Source of the DNA: Spinacia oleracea
Taxonomy: Eukaryota; Streptophyta; Magnoliopsida; Caryophyllales; Amaranthaceae
DNA: 64,000 bases
Direction of reading: 5' to 3'
Assembly: GCF_020520425.1 (NCBI RefSeq)
Contig: NC_079487.1
Span: forward strand, 86,061,141 to 86,125,140
Position 1 is the stretch's first letter. Each line of letters begins with the position of its first letter. Below are positions 47,140 through 57,504 of this stretch, in pieces. The notes under the pieces are model-generated. The model worked only from the letters and a program-made list of their open reading frames with translations. It made no database searches and was not told where the DNA came from. The position numbers and the translations under genes were made by a program.

Positions 47140-47480
47140 TGGGCAAAGAGACCCTTAAGAAGAGACCTTTTGAACGACATAGTGGGTCTCTTTCATATAT
47201 GAGATCTAATATTACAGATAGTGGATCTCTTACGTATAAAATGACAACTTTTAAAATTTGAGGGAGAAAAATATAGACCCGTTATTTGAGTTAACAGGTC
47301 TCCAGTATATAAAAGGACGAAACAAGAGACCTCTTTTTAAAATAACCGGGTCTGTAATATAACACATGGCCCACCAGGTTGTTGGAAATTACGTAATTAA
47401 AGAAGAGACCTGTCAAAAAACAGATAACAGGTCTCCACTTTCCTAGGATTTATCCCACGCGAAACCAATTCACCCTTTTT
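47140..47480. repeat. CACTA-3 left subterminal GAGACC repeats
   Basis: AAAGAGACCC, AAGAGACC and their inverse GGGTCTCTT recur about every 40-60 bp. A denser matching array lies at 52500-52945 at the right end. Confidence 0.85.
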
Positions 47481-48479
47481 CACTTTGCCTCTTTTCTTCT
47501 TCCCTCGAAATAAAGGTTAGGGCGTACTGTTCCATTGGCGACCTCACCACCAACGGCGACCTCACCACCAATGGCCTACAAATTTAGGTTTTTCTTCTCA
47601 TCAATCTCTTCTCTCTTTAATTTTTATTTTGAATTTCTGAATTAATTTCTTGTAGGTTATTTCGATTTTAATTTGTATTATCTGCTACAATTTTAGGTTT
47701 TATTCTGAAATTTTCAACTTCAATTGATGTTTGATGGTATTGATGTTTGATGATTTCAACTTCAATTTGTATTATCTTCTATTTAATTGATGTTTTATGA
47801 ATTTATGGTACTTCAATTGAAATTTTCATCTCTCTGTTCCTCTGACTAGAATAGTAGTTGTGGAGCAAATAAAAGTCTTTAACATTGTCAGTTGTAAGTT
47901 GTAACCCGTGGATCCTTTGAGCCTCTTGGGTAATATAAAGCTGCTTGTTTTTCCGCATTGAAATTTCGATTGAATTTGTTATAATATGTTGGTGATTTTC
48001 CAATTAAATGTAAGGGTCAACCACATTTTTTTTAATTTTATTTTCCTGATATTATTTGATAAGATTTATCCCTTCTTCAAAGCCATGTCTATTGCTACTT
48101 CGATCTGTAGAAGTTCATCTCAGTTCTTAAAGGGTTGCTAAAGCATTTGGAAGAGGCATACTGTTATATTTTGCTCATATTCAGTGCAAGTGTAGTGAAT
48201 AGTTTTTCTATACTCTTTGACAAAAAAATATATGAAAATTTGAAAGTATTCTATTCAATGTCCCAAGTTCCCAGCAACTCCTTTCCTTAAATGCAGAAAT
48301 GAGGAGGCTTCTGGAATTAAGAACCATGGAATTCTAGTCAATTATCTAGTTTCTTCCCGAACTAGGTTTTTCTGCAGAAAAGATGTCTGGTTGTACGAGA
48401 GTCGAGAAGCGTTTGTTTAAGTTTAAGAGATTGCCACATTTGCTTAGTAGATATCTTTATTTTTCTGTGTAAAGTAGTC

Positions 48480-48800
48480 CAACTCTCGTAAAGCAGCCTG
48501 CAGGCCGTAAGTTAGAAACCATCCTAGAGATGTTATGCTGGCGAAGCATATACAAGTATATTTGTGTGTATATTTGGGGATATTTTTCTGTGTATATGTA
48601 GGATGGTGTTTTATTAATTTTAATTTCCTTCCGCCCCTCCAAGAACAAACTATAGTCTTTATTTTTGTGGACACTGAATTCTGAATTATGTCCAATGTTT
48701 GTTATGGCTAAATTGGTTTCATAAAGCAGCCCGCAGGCCGCAAATTAGAAAAGTATCCTAGAGATGCTAGGTTGGCCAAGCATAAGTATTTTTGTTGCAC
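48480..48800 (+). repeat. Pair of diverged 75-bp repeats in CACTA-3
   Basis: TAAAGCAGCCYGCAGGCCG...AGAGATGYTA...AAGCATA occurs at 48490 and again at 48724. Another dispersed pair, GTGCAATAGCTAGNTTGGAG, occurs at 49739 and 50532. These are internal duplications of intron-like DNA of unknown origin. Confidence 0.7.
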
Positions 48801-51133
48801 AGTTGAAACTTTTCGTTTTTGATTTATTATTTTTGGAGATATTTTTCTTTGTATATCTGACAATGTTTTTTCTTTATTTAGTCTGTTTTTGTTCTACTTC
48901 ACACACTATTCTTTGCTCTGCTGATATGATTTTTTGCTCTAATGTGCTGAGTTCTGAATTGATTTTCTGTTCTGCTAGCTATAATGAACCTGATTTTATG
49001 TAAGTAACCTGATCTGATCTGATTTCCTGTACACAGATCAACAGTGTGTAAACTATTTTTGCTAGTAAGTTGGGATATATAACCTGATATTGGTTAATGT
49101 GATGTTTTGTTTGGAAGATCTACATGTCCCAGTTTCATTGCCACTCTTTTCTTTGTTTCCATGTTGTTGGTTGTTGTGCTGGTATTGTCTTGTCAACGCT
49201 ATCCTAATTTAGTTGCATAATTGGTCGTAACAATCTTCCCATTAGTATTTTCAAACATACTATTACTTGTTCCTTTTCTCTGTTGGTGCCTATTGTGGTA
49301 ATTATTTCTCTCATATTTGTTGGCAATTTCTGTTGTAAAACCGGCTTTACGGTACAAGCCGTACTTATTTGCTCATTTGAAGTTTCCCAGATTAGAAAAA
49401 AAACGAGAGAGCTTGTACAATACAAGTGGTTGTCTAAGAACTGAAGCATCAGTTCACCTTTCAGGGTGTGAGAACTACTAATACTATGTGTGCCGCTATA
49501 TGATCGAGATTTTAGAATAAGAGTATTATGGATTCCGGACCAGATATCATTTATCACTACTTGCAAAATTTTTGGTTATTATCAGGTTTTAACCATTAAA
49601 GTAAACAAGGTATTCTGTTTTAACCAAAGAGTTAGGAATCAAGCTGTGGTTTGTTCTACTATTGCTGCTGTTGTTTCTTTTTAAGTATTGCTTCACATTG
49701 AATGTTGTCTTGCAATACCTAGTTTGATGTGTTTATAGTGCAATAGCTAGATTGGAGTTTGTTATTGCAACAGGTCAGTGCTCAAATGCCCAACGTAATG
49801 CAAGGATATGGTTCTGCATACATTCTGTCCAGTTTTGGAAGAATTTTTCTTGCTTCCTTTTTGGCTTCTAAAGTTAAACCCTTAACTCAGACCCTAAGCA
49901 GTTAATTTTGTGGCCTCTTCTTATCAGCCTTATCCAAGTATTTTAAATCTAAGTAAAAGTCTCTAAAAGCCAAGAGAATATGCATAGTAAGATAGTATGA
50001 CCGGGCACATAAATTTGATAAAATCCAACTTGTTTCTCATATAACGTTAACGCTCTCAGTCTCACCTGCTTTTATAAGAAACTGCTCATGTGTAGCAGTG
50101 TGAGTGGAACTTAGGGTGCCTTTTACAGCTATCCTTGGTTTTATGTGAGCCTTTTTTGTCGAAAAGATGAGCTGCAAAGTGTTTATAGAATAATTTAGTT
50201 GGATAAGAATCAGTTATCTATCTCTTGATTCACACAGTTCTCTTTGTTGATATGTAGCTGCCAGATTATTTGTCTGTTTTAGAGATTTTTAATAATGATG
50301 TGCCTTATATAGGTTGCATCAGGATTAAACACTAGACGATTCCACCTATGGAAAGCTCCTACGCCTAATAATGGCTTATGCCGCTGTTCCTACTTTGAAT
50401 TATGAGTTATGAATTTGCTGCATGAACATATAATAGGTTGTGAAAATTGTAGTCATGCTCCTTGTTTTGACATGGTCCTCCTTTGCCCGTGCTTGGACTT
50501 ATAGTGCAATATCTAGTTTGATGTGTTTATAGTGCAATAGCTAGTTTGGAGTTTGTTATTGCAACAGACCAGTGCTTAGTGGCTATTGTTTTAGTTGTTG
50601 TGACTTGTGATCACCTGCTTATGCTCTCAAACAGTTTAATTGCTGATTGAGGAACATTTCCTGAATAACACAGCATACCAGGTGATATAAAGATGCAGCT
50701 ACCAGTCATAAATATTTTGTATTAACAATAACTTGCAATGAACTATACCCAGACTTGGACTAGCATGGTTTTTGGAAAGTGACCTGGTCTAAATAGCTTT
50801 TTTTTAACCAGTTTGGTCTCCAGTTAGATTTCCATTGGCTTTGGCCGACTGTTTCAGGCCTGAATTTATGTGAACTAGCAATAACATTCTTCTCTGCAGA
50901 GTGAATATGCAGAGAATCTGTTTCACTAACATTAGGAGCTAGGAGCTCAAATATTTATCGATTGCTATAACATGCAGGTTTATTATGAGAAAATGGTTAC
51001 ATTCATTCCTATTTGTCTAGATAGGGCTTAAGATTTAGGACTGTGGAATTAGTTTGGGAAGGGTTAAGGTATTGATCGTCTGAAAAGTTAATTAAGAGTC
51101 AACTGTCAAGGTGAAAAGTTAAGTGTCCGCCAG

Positions 51134-51289
51134 TTAAGACATCACTCTTTCTATCTCCAGTAGAACTTCTTTCATTGGAGGTCTTCTCTTCTCATCTAAG
51201 TTCAAACATTGTTTTCCAAGATTAGCAATGGCGAGAAACTCTTCCTCTGAACCCTCTTGGAGGACTTGTGAACCAGTAGCCTGTAACTT
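51134..51289 (-). pseudogene. Captured 3' end of a wall-associated-kinase-like receptor kinase
   Basis: On the minus strand the frame reads VLQEGSEEEFLAIANLGKQC, then LNLDEKRRPPMKEVLLEIER, and ends VMS with a stop at 51134. This is the last kinase subdomain of WAK-type receptor kinases, with the conserved CLN...RPxMKEV...LE pattern. Only about 50 residues are present, with no catalytic motifs. It lies about 20 bp from the GLR fragment, in the same orientation. Confidence 0.83.
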
Positions 51290-51307
51290 TTGTTTTGTTG
51301 GTGGCAG

Positions 51308-51466
51308 CTAGGATCTTTGAGTGACTGTCACAAATTGACGGAAACCATTCTTAATTGGAACACCAATCTTTAACCTGTTGCCATTTCGTGAAACTACCCA
51401 ACCTTTGGGAGAAGATTTAGCCCCTCCCAGCCATATGATGGATTCAAGGCTAGCCATAGCAGAGGC
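51308..51466 (-). pseudogene. Captured fragment of a glutamate-receptor-like (GLR) gene
   Basis: On the minus strand the frame reads ESIIWLGGAKSSPKGWVVSR, then NGNRLKIGVPIKNGFRQFVT. This matches the start of the ligand-binding domain of plant GLR channels (IIWPGG...PKGW...LRIGVP...F..FV). The WPGG Pro is replaced by Leu. A stop ends the frame at 51308. The fragment is one exon piece without the pore or other lobes. Confidence 0.83.
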
Positions 51467-51949
51467 ATGTTTGCCATATGATGGACTCAAGGCTAACCTT
51501 CAAAGAGGCATGTTTATTGCTATTACTTGATACACAATCTAGGAACTAGTACCATGACACTAAAATCTGGACAATTTTCAGGAGTGTAGGCTGATTTTAC
51601 ACCTTCGCCTTTATTTGTTAAAATTTCTTGCTTGAAATAAAATCTAGGAACTAATACCATTGCAACAAAACTGGAGAGTAAATTTCAGGCATGTTTAGCA
51701 TATTATACTGCAATTTTGTTCCAGTAACAGATATGTGGACTGTACTTCTGCACTCTGCAATTACCTGTAAGGGCTGTGACTGCAATTACCTGTAAGGGTT
51801 GTAACTTTCGAATGTTGCAGTTGCCCTTGGCCTACAACCTGAACCACCCCCCTTAACAATTTTTTTTATTTGAGGCTTTACCTATTTTGTTAACGATTAT
51901 AGAACAATATATGCATTTGTTTTACTACTAATTATGCTACTTATTACAG

Positions 51950-52072
51950 TTTTCTGAAGAAACATATTCATCGGAAAATGTGGATGAGGTTAGAGACATG
52001 TGGGTCGAGTATTTGCTCAAGCAAAAAGCGGATCAAGAAAACAAAGTTGATGGTATGGAAATAACTCCATGA
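51950..52072 (+). CDS. Possible terminal coding exon of CACTA-3
   Basis: After the acceptor TTATTACAG the frame reads SSENVDEVRDMWVEYLLKQK, then ADQENKVDGMEITP and a TGA at 52070-52072. It resembles the 43719 exon of CACTA-2 in position and in the VR-x-x-W core. It may be the C-terminus of a lost CACTA protein. Confidence 0.35.
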   Translation, partial: FSEETYSSENVDEVRDMWVEYLLKQKADQENKVDGMEITP

Positions 52073-52499
52073 GTTTCGGTTCCAATTATGATAAATTGGT
52101 GTGAATGATTATATTTTGGAATTGATTTTTGTTTTACGTTTTTGGAAATTGCAATGTAAAGCTTTGACGTTTATGCAAATTACAGTTTATGTAAAGCTTG
52201 CGTTTTGAGCATTACTTGTGGGAAATATATTTTTTTTGGTAATATATGGATTATGGAATTGTTCTCGAATTGTTACAAATTATTTATTATAGCAGGTGTG
52301 GTTTTGTGCGTTTGATACCTGCTGGCTGGTATTTATAGAGGTATAAACGCAGGTGTAATGTGTATATTAATGCGGTGTCTGCTGGCCGGTAGTTTAGAGG
52401 TGTAAACGCAGGTTGAATATGCATATTAATTCTGAATATATTGTTGATCGACCTGTATTATTCTGCTATTATCGATTTCTTTTGTTTTTTTTTTAAAAA

Positions 52500-52945
52500 A
52501 AAGGTTGTCAAGAGACCCGTCAGGTGTAATAAAGGCTCTCTAGTTATAATAATAAAAAATTCAAAGAGACCCCATATCTAAGATATTAGGTCTTAATTTG
52601 TAAACAAAAATAATAATAAAAATAACAAAGAGACCCCCTATCTATATATGAGGTCTTAACTTCTTTAATAAACAAAAATAAAAATATTCAAAGAGACCTC
52701 CTATCTTACTTATGGGGTCTGAACATTTTAAAAAACAGATCTACCATCTCTAATAAGGGGTCTCTTTCCCTTCTAAAATATTTTCACCAGCTTTTACATA
52801 AGAGACCCTCTTTCTTACGTGGGGGGTCTCTAGCTTTTAACAAACAGACCCCCTCTCGATGAGGGGGTCTCTTTATCAAAGAGACCTGTGAGATAGAGAC
52901 CCCTTGAAAGGAGATCTCTTTAGCCATTTTGGAAGGGTCTCTTTG
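52500..52945. repeat. CACTA-3 right subterminal GAGACC repeats
   Basis: At least ten AGAGACCC or GGGTCTC words occur in both orientations, several forming hairpins such as AGACCCCCTCTCGATGAGGGGGTCT near 52845. Confidence 0.9.
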
Positions 52946-52963
52946 CCCTTTTTTGTAGTAGTG

Positions 52964-53018
52964 AATGTTTAGGATCGGCAGGAGCTTCCAAAAGTCTAAG
53001 CCGTTCCGCAAGCCAAAT
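52964..53018 (-). CDS. Element C antisense gene, start of exon 2
   Basis: The exon follows the acceptor TTTTTGCAG and reads IWLAERLRLLEAPADPKH before CACTA-3 interrupts it. Element B has the same exon start (IWLMESLRLLEV), so the splice site is conserved. Confidence 0.8.
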
Positions 53019-53212
53019 CTGCAAAAACAGGTACGATCAAATCAAAAGAATGAAAAGAAGGAAAAAAACGGTTCCTGGGGCGCAGTTTCAACGCCCAGGA
53101 CCAGGCGCCGAAAATTCCAGCGCCCAGCCCTGGGCGCTGAAACTCAGTCCCAGGAAAAAGAAATATATGCAAAAGGGACGTATACGTGCGCAAAGAAAAA
53201 TCGCGCGATTAC
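53019..53212 (-). other. Intron of the element C antisense gene
   Basis: The 194-bp intron begins CAG|GTAATC and ends TTTTTGCAG|ATTTGG, in phase 0. It is mostly occupied by the double-hairpin word (53084-53143). The intron in B occurs at the same codon boundary. Confidence 0.78.
53084..53143. repeat. Element C double hairpin, locus 4 (antisense-gene intron)
   Basis: GTTTCAACGCCCAGG/CCAGGCGCCGAAAA is followed by TTCCAGCGCCCAG/CTGGGCGCTGAAA. It fills much of the 194-bp intron. Confidence 0.88.
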
Positions 53213-53854
53213 CTGCAGTAATAGGGGGCTTCCCTCAAAATGTTCAGATTTGGCATCCTTCTTCAGCTCATCCGCACTCAGCAAAGTCTCGGCAACAACC
53301 AACGGCATGATAGAATAGCAACTTTCCATCTGGCTAATCAAGGGGATCAACCTTATGTCACCGAACTCACCATTGTTATTCGACAGCAAATAATGATTCA
53401 ACAAGAAAAATACAAGGGCTCGGATGTTCAATTTCTGTTCGGTCATGTTCTTACTAGGCCTAAAATAATGTTTTACAAGTTTTGCCAAGTTAACCTTATC
53501 ATCTACAACAATTTCAGCAAACATGTTATCATCTAGTCCTATGAAAGCCCTTATGGTTGTTTTACCCTCTTCAATAGTGTCAGGGGTAACAGGAGTAGCA
53601 TTAGTAGGATAACCAAGGATTGCAGCAAATTCATCGGGCAAAGGACATATTTCATTGCCCCAAAAGGCAAAAACATGATGATCAGAGTCCCAAAAGCTTA
53701 GGGCAGCATGCAGAAAGTTATAATCAATATTAATTTGTTGTAAGCCTAAAAGTGCCTCTAAGTGGTATTCTTTTAACAAAACCTTTTCTGTGGGAGTAAG
53801 GGCCTGTAGCCAACGCCTAACAGTCCGTTGGAGTGAGAAAGTAGGGATCGACAT
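53213..53854 (-). CDS. Element C antisense gene, exon 1 (plant-mobile-domain-like)
   Basis: The 214 codons start at MSIPTFSLQRTVRRWLQALT. The core LHAALSFWDSDHHVFAFWGN, then EICPLPDEFAAILGYP, follows the pattern of the plant mobile domain family (hydrophobic stretch, FWD, F...G...P-x-x-E/D-E/D). That family is found in host MAIL/MAIN-type proteins and in extra ORFs of Tat-lineage retrotransposons. A TATA box lies 85-93 bp upstream, so it should be transcribed opposite to the element's genomic RNA. The frame is intact up to the splice donor. Its function in the element is unknown; regulation or chromatin interaction is a guess. Confidence 0.8.
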
Positions 53855-53938
53855 GGCAAAAGCAATGAGTAATTAAAAACAAAGCAAAAAGAGAGAAAGA
53901 ATTTGAGAGTGGTGGAAAATAAGGACGTATCTAGCCCC

Positions 53939-53947
53939 TATATATAG
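53939..53947 (-). promoter_or_regulatory. TATA box of the element C antisense gene
   Basis: On the minus strand CCAGCTATATATAGGGGC provides a strong TATATATAG about 90 bp upstream of the ATG at 53854, followed by a pyrimidine-rich leader. The hairpin word at 54027-54085 sits just upstream. Confidence 0.75.
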
Positions 53948-54984
53948 CTGGACGCACCCAGTGACATCCTGATCCCATTCGGAAACGTGTTAGGAAATCC
54001 GAAAGTCAAATATCACCAGGAAAAGACTTTCAGCGCCCACGGCTGGGCGCCGAAATCTTTAACGCCTGGCCTTGGGCGGTGAAAATGCAGCCCAAGGCCC
54101 AGATTTCCCAAAACACGGAACAGGAAGGGACTTAAAACCGTGTTGCTAAACACGAGGCCCTATTGCAAGTAGGATCAAGCCCAAAGCACCTTTAGCTCCC
54201 AAACAAGCAAAAAAAAAAAATTAATAATAAACATTAAAAACTTGGTCAAAAACTTAGACTCTTCTCAGAAAATTCTTATGTACACTTTTCAAAAAACAAG
54301 TTAAATATCATGGTCATTCTTCGAAACACCAAAAATCTGTATCGTTAAGTCGTTGGTCTTCCAAATAAAAAATGTTTGTGTGTTAAAGAATTAACCCGGG
54401 CCAAGCTAAAGCCGATGTCGCCCGAAAACTAAAGTCGCACTCCACGGCTTCGCTAAAGTAGCACACTACTATAAAAGGTCGCTCGCACATACGAGCATGA
54501 CCCCAAACATGATTACAAGATCCGAAAAACGACCGACGAGCCCCAGTGCTTGGGGGCTCGCGGAAAATAGACTCCAACAAGGAGCGCACGATCAAAATCA
54601 CATTCCCGGACTGCGCCATACACCATATCATGTTTGGATATCTCAAAAAAAAAAAGAACAACAACAGGTTCGACCTCATCGAAAGGACGTCACTGACACT
54701 TGTGCACGGTCCTCTGATCAAAGACCAAGTCGAGTCGTAAAGGCTAGCTCAAAATCACGAAAGCAGACGGTCGCAAGACAAAGGTCCGTCTGAACACGTT
54801 GTCAGCCCACGTTCAGGTTACAACTAAATTCGAGCATCCCTCGAAAGAATTCGCTCTTGCAAGAATGAATAAAAAGAAATTCTCAAAAGAAATCGCAAAG
54901 AACCAAAGAAATAGGAACTTGCCCATCTTTAGTCGGCAAGATCGCGTCACAAACCACGCGAGTTCCCAAATCAAAAAATGAATT
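53948..54984. other. Element C region upstream of the antisense gene
   Basis: No coding domain can be read. It contains the double-hairpin word at 54027-54085 and scattered A-rich tracts. It probably combines the antisense promoter with the sense 3' UTR. Confidence 0.5.
54027..54085. repeat. Element C double hairpin, locus 5 (upstream of the antisense promoter)
   Basis: TTTCAGCGCCCA/CTGGGCGCCGAAA is followed by TTTAACGCCTGG/CTTGGGCGGTGAAAA, about 80 bp upstream of the antisense TATA box. Confidence 0.86.
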
Positions 54985-55530
54985 CAGGGACGTCCACCCT
55001 TAGCGGACAGGGCTCGCCCACCTTCAGCGGGCGGGGTCTGCGTCACTAGCCGCGCAGGTCCTCAGTTTTCGAAAAAATAAAGTCTTCAAATTTAAAATAG
55101 GCTCGCCATCTTCAGCCGGCGGGGTCTACGGCGCAAACCACGTAGGTCCTTATTTTCAAAAAAGCAAAACAAATTTCAAAATAGATTCGTCCACTTCTAT
55201 CGGACGGGGTGTCCACCCTTATCGGACAAGGTTCGCCATCTTTAGCCGGCGGGGTCTACGTCACAAACCGCGTAGGTCCTTATTTTCAAATTTCAAAAAC
55301 AGATTCGTCCACTTCTATCGGACGGGGTGTCCACCCTTAGCGGACAAGGTTCGCCATCTTTAGCCGGCGGGGTCTACGTCACAAACCGCGTAGGTCCTTA
55401 TTTTCAAATTTCAAAAACAGATTCGTCCACTTCTATCGGACGGGGTGTCCACCCTTAGCGGACAGGCTCGCCATCTTTAGCCGGCGGGGTCTGCATCACT
55501 AACCGTGCAGGTCCTTAGTCGCTGCAGCGA
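54985..55530 (+). repeat. Tandem repeat of about 118 bp in the element C 3' UTR
   Basis: ATTCGTCCACTTCTATCGGA recurs at 55185, 55303 and 55421 (118-bp period). Each unit also contains GGTGTCCACCCTTA, CGCCATCTTTAGCCGGCGGG and ACGTCACAAACCGCGTAGG. Earlier units are shorter and more diverged. Inside each unit smaller GGCGGGGTC words repeat. It occupies the place where the B-type copy has its 62-bp repeat. Confidence 0.92.
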
Positions 55531-56021
55531 TAACTTTTTCTGGTTTTCCCTTTTCCAAAATTAAAAAGATTGGTTTTCCGTTTTTTCCAAAAAAGAGCGA
55601 TGTGCTGGATTTTCCTTCGTTTTACGTCCCATAAAAACAAGGGGGTTTTCTCGTTTAGCTAGCCCTGAAAATGAGAATTTTTAAAAAAACACTTTTACCT
55701 CGTGATTGGGCTTGGCCAGGCCCAATTACACTTTATAGCTTTGATTTCGAAAACATTTGTAGCTACTCCCAATGACAAAGTGAGGGAGTTTCTACGCACC
55801 TCTAGATCCTTCCAATGACAAAGTGAGGAAGTTTCTATACTATCAGTTGACAAATCCCAATGACACGTGAGGGATATGTCGACATTTCAAGTGATGACCC
55901 TTAAGTCAAATGTTATCACTCGGGGGCTCGTGAGACCTTCGCGAAACAGGTCACATACATCATGGCTTGTGTGACGCACTCCGTCTAATACTTTGACCAT
56001 CGTCTTACTCCAAGACTCAGT
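55531..56021 (+). other. Element C 3' UTR end
   Basis: This non-coding sequence has a duplicated CCAATGACAAAGTGAGG phrase (55769 and 55816). It matches the 3' end of the B-type copy at 21081-21310 on the opposite strand. Confidence 0.6.
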
Positions 56022-56037
56022 CAAAGTGGGGGCTAAC
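56022..56037 (+). other. Element C polypurine tract
   Basis: AAAGTGGGGGCTAAC directly precedes the 3' LTR start TGTAGACACC. The B-type copy has AAAGTGGGGGCAAAC at the same place. Confidence 0.85.
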
Positions 56038-57499
56038 TGTAGACACCTACTTTTGTCCCCATTCCCGAAAGGGAAAGGTTCGATGATGAAAGCATCAATC
56101 TCCACTTGACAACGCATCTCCAATAAAATAAACGAATCTCAATTCCCCTTTTCATTTCACCCGAAACCTGCTATTTATGGAAACCTGCTAAAAATAGTAA
56201 CTGCCGTAATGGGCAGCTGTTAAAAGTGGCAAGTCATAAAAGATAGAAACCTGTCAGAATTAGGTGTTGCACTCCAACGTAAATCCTAAACGAGATAGAA
56301 AACTGCGACAATCCTATTCCTAATATGATTCGGAAATAAGAGTTACGTATTAATTAAAATCCTAACGAGCCTAGAGTTCGTAACGGGCCCAAACGCATTC
56401 CGTCATAAAATTGATACGCACTAAAAGACTCGATTAAATCTCAAACTCTACGGATTTCAGGAATCCGAATCTGACTAAAGAAAACAGCCCAGACCCTATT
56501 TTCAACGCCTAGCTCTGGGCGCCGAAATCTTCGGCGCCCAGGCCTGGGCGCTGAAAATACCAGGGTACGTGCTTTTTCCTAATTCTTTGTGGATTAGAAC
56601 TCTGCAATTCTATCTTTCCACGAACTCTTCCCTATAAATAGACCCCTAAATTCGACGTGAAAATAACACACACAACACATAATTATATTCTGAGTATTGA
56701 CTCCAACCCTTAGCCTAAGCCTCACGCTGCGAAATTGTTCACGCGTTCTGTCGCAATCGATCCATAAATCAAACAGAACGTATCCTGTCCCATAATTGAG
56801 ATTCGTTAAATAAAAAGGAGAAATAGCAAAGTCAAAGTGGTTAGTTTTCTGAGAACCGTGACGCACCTCTCAAGGGTGCGTCGTAATGTGTCCCTTTTCG
56901 ATGATTTAACTGCTTTCCTCGCCCTTTTTATGAACTGTTAAACTAACTAAATCTGATTGTTCTATCACGCCTAACAAATATAATATTTTTGGGAAATCGG
57001 ATTATCATGCTAGGTCCCTTAATGCTACTTAAATCAGATAATCACGATCGAATTAGTATTATATGTTGCATATTGCTAAAATCAACTCAGATTAGTTTAA
57101 TAGTTAACGCATGTCCCTTCAATTATTTATGCTGAGCTAGTAAGGATATCCTGCCTCTGGAGTTATCGACGAGCGAAGTACTCCTCTCGGTAGTTACAGT
57201 CCCCCGAACCCTCAATCTCTACCTTGCGGGTGTATGTTGAGAGATCCCCACACCAGGGATCACAAGGGAACCTACGGCCGTCGTGGTCAAACATAATTGC
57301 ACTCCCTTTATGTCACGATAACCGGGTTTTGTCAGTTTTTCTCATTGTCGTTAAAAACTGAATGGCGACTCCTATATTACTAGTCAATTGGGTGTAAACT
57401 CATAGGAAATCCAATTACACTTGATTGAATAAAAAGAATCGTCACACCCACGAGGGACGAGGTCACGCATTAGCCTCGTGCTTTTTCGACCCCCTCACA
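56038..57499 (+). repeat. Element C 3' LTR
   Basis: The 1462-bp LTR is aligned end to end with 34555-36016 with about 20 substitutions and no indels noticed. It is followed by the GAAAT target copy and the resumption of D's RNase H frame. Confidence 0.96.
56497..56560. repeat. Element C double hairpin, locus 6 (3' LTR)
   Basis: This is the 3' LTR counterpart of locus 1, with TTCGGCGCCCAGG/CCTGGGCGCTGAAAA as the second stem. The first stem differs from the 5' LTR copy by a few substitutions. Confidence 0.88.
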
Positions 57500-57504
57500 G
57501 AAAT

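Larger units (their letters stand above)
47126..52963 (+). mobile_element. CACTA-3 transposon carrying receptor gene fragments
   Basis: The 5838-bp element has tips CACTACTACAAAAATGGGCA and its inverse (one mismatch), with AAT duplications at 47123-47125 and 52964-52966. Both ends are rich in AGAGACC words. The interior is mostly intron-like AT-rich sequence without a readable transposase. It contains minus-strand fragments of a glutamate-receptor-like gene and a receptor-kinase gene, and a probable terminal exon at 51950-52072. Confidence 0.95.
34555..57499 (+). mobile_element. Element C: Tat-like Ty3/gypsy retrotransposon with gag-protease and antisense gene
   Basis: C is flanked by perfect GAAAT duplications (34550-34554 and 57500-57504) and bounded by two 1462-bp LTRs (TGTAGACACC...CCTCACA). 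It is 22.9 kb here, or about 12.4 kb without its two CACTA insertions. It has a PBS (36018), a leader, gag-protease (37238-44856), a convergent antisense gene (53854-46200), a tandem-repeat 3' UTR and a PPT. RT, RNase H and integrase are absent, so it must be mobilised by other elements. About 20 differences between its LTRs (roughly 1.4 percent, counted by eye) indicate a fairly recent insertion. Confidence 0.93.
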
